Assembly (NCBI GenBank): GCA_003022745.1
Contig: PXSU01000117.1
Location: forward strand, 17,130 to 23,648
Source: Halobacteriales archaeon SW_9_67_25
GTDB lineage: Archaea > Halobacteriota > Halobacteria > Halobacteriales > Haloarculaceae
Direction of reading: 5' to 3'
DNA: 6,519 bases
Shown here: positions 6,190-6,519 of the stretch, piece after piece
Layout of the letters: every line of letters starts with the position of its first letter
How positions within the stretch are numbered: the first letter of the stretch is position 1
Program-made: the position numbers and the translations under genes
Notes under the pieces: model-generated
Database searches by the model: none
What the model was told of the DNA's origin: nothing
The model's input: only the letters and a program-made list of their open reading frames with translations

Positions 6190-6208
6190 CCCGATGGAAT
6201 ATCTCTGG

Positions 6209-6219
6209 TTAATACAAAA
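6209..6219 (-). promoter_or_regulatory. TATA element for the METTL5-like gene
   Basis: On the minus strand this reads tttttgtatta(a), an obvious A/T-rich element in the 110-bp gap between the two methyltransferase genes. Its centre lies about 25 nt before the ATG at 6189, giving a leaderless transcript. This spacing is a main reason for preferring 6189 over 6231 as the start. The rest of the gap (6220-6299) shows nothing I can assign. Confidence 0.6.
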
Positions 6220-6299
6220 ATGTTTGTACATGAGCTATGGTAATACACATCGGTCCTCCGGCAGTGCGACTGGTGGGCGGTCCGCGCGGTCCAAGGGTC

Positions 6300-6519
6300 T
6301 CAGCGTCGGGCGACGACCCGGAACGTCTCTGAGCGCTCGCCGGCGAGTCGGACCTCGAAGCCCTCCTCCTCGAAGAACTCGCGGGCACGAGCGGCGTCGA
6401 AGCGCTCGTCCAGGCGCGGGCCGGCCTCACCACGACCGTTCCGTGACCAGTCCACGACGACAGCGGCCGCCCCCGTTCGGAGTACTCGAGCGAGTTCCCT
6501 CATCGCTGCTCCGGTCGTG
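6300..6519 (-). CDS. Class I SAM-dependent methyltransferase, C-terminal fragment (5' end outside window)
   Basis: The frame is open to the right edge, so only the last 72 or so residues are visible. They match the end of a Rossmann-fold SAM methyltransferase: AMRELARVLRTGAAAVVVDW is the usual helix plus beta-strand 5 (family pattern E-x-x-RVL-x-G-G-x-x-x-x-DW). The final FFEEEGFEVRLAGERSETFRVVARR fits the last two strands. The usual Pro-Gly-Gly after RVLR is Thr-Gly-Ala here. The SAM-binding motif and any substrate-specific part are outside the window, so the substrate cannot be inferred. An ATG at 6503 lies mid-domain and is not the real start. The gene shares its strand with the METTL5-like gene downstream, but that gene has its own promoter. 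Confidence 0.7.
   Translation of the reverse strand, partial: TTGAAMRELARVLRTGAAAVVVDWSRNGRGEAGPRLDERFDAARAREFFEEEGFEVRLAGERSETFRVVARR

Noticed and set aside
6190..6231. Upstream ATG at 6231 extending the METTL5-like protein by 14 residues
   Set aside because: The extension runs through the A/T-rich TATA element and does not look like haloarchaeal coding sequence.
1..6519. Mobile elements, CRISPR arrays, tRNA or rRNA genes, toxin-antitoxin pair
   Set aside because: I saw no transposase, terminal inverted repeats, spaced repeats or cloverleaf-like sequence. The only antitoxin-like gene (2044-2274) has no partner beside it.

Overview
The window is a stretch of haloarchaeal chromosome. The evidence is high GC with strong G/C preference at third codon positions, acidic proteins, A/T-rich TATA-like elements 25-30 nt upstream of several ATGs with no ribosome binding site (typical of leaderless archaeal transcripts), and gene families typical of Halobacteria. 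I cannot fix the genus from sequence alone.

Layout, left to right. Positions 1-836 (+) hold the 3' half of a membrane glycosyltransferase-like gene resembling the Agl23 (TIGR03663) family. purK follows at 871-2016 (+). A small helix-turn-helix gene lies antisense at 2044-2274 (-), convergent with purK and divergent from purE. The AT-rich divergent promoter region at 2275-2384 carries a 10-bp tandem repeat abutting the purE start. purE is at 2385-3020 (+), followed 10 bp later by an unrecognised multi-pass membrane protein at 3031-3807 (+). A 78-bp gap with a clear TATA element precedes a 551-residue rhomboid protease gene at 3886-5541 (+), which has an added exported C-terminal domain. Convergent to it is a METTL5-type rRNA adenine methyltransferase gene at 5569-6189 (-). 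The 3' end of a second class I SAM-dependent methyltransferase runs off the right edge at 6300-6519 (-).

How the genes relate. PurK and PurE catalyse consecutive steps of de novo purine synthesis (AIR to N5-CAIR to CAIR). Both are intact, but here the antisense HTH gene separates them, so each probably has its own promoter. The membrane gene after purE is probably co-transcribed with it. The Agl23-like protein and the rhomboid both belong to cell-surface biology, and the rhomboid's predicted outside domain carries six N-glycosylation sequons.

This is mostly a housekeeping region. I found no mobile element, CRISPR array, tRNA, rRNA or defence system. The parts most worth a second look are the rhomboid's C-terminal domain, the apparent internal duplication in the membrane protein, the HTH gene inserted between purK and purE, and the tandem repeat at the purE start.
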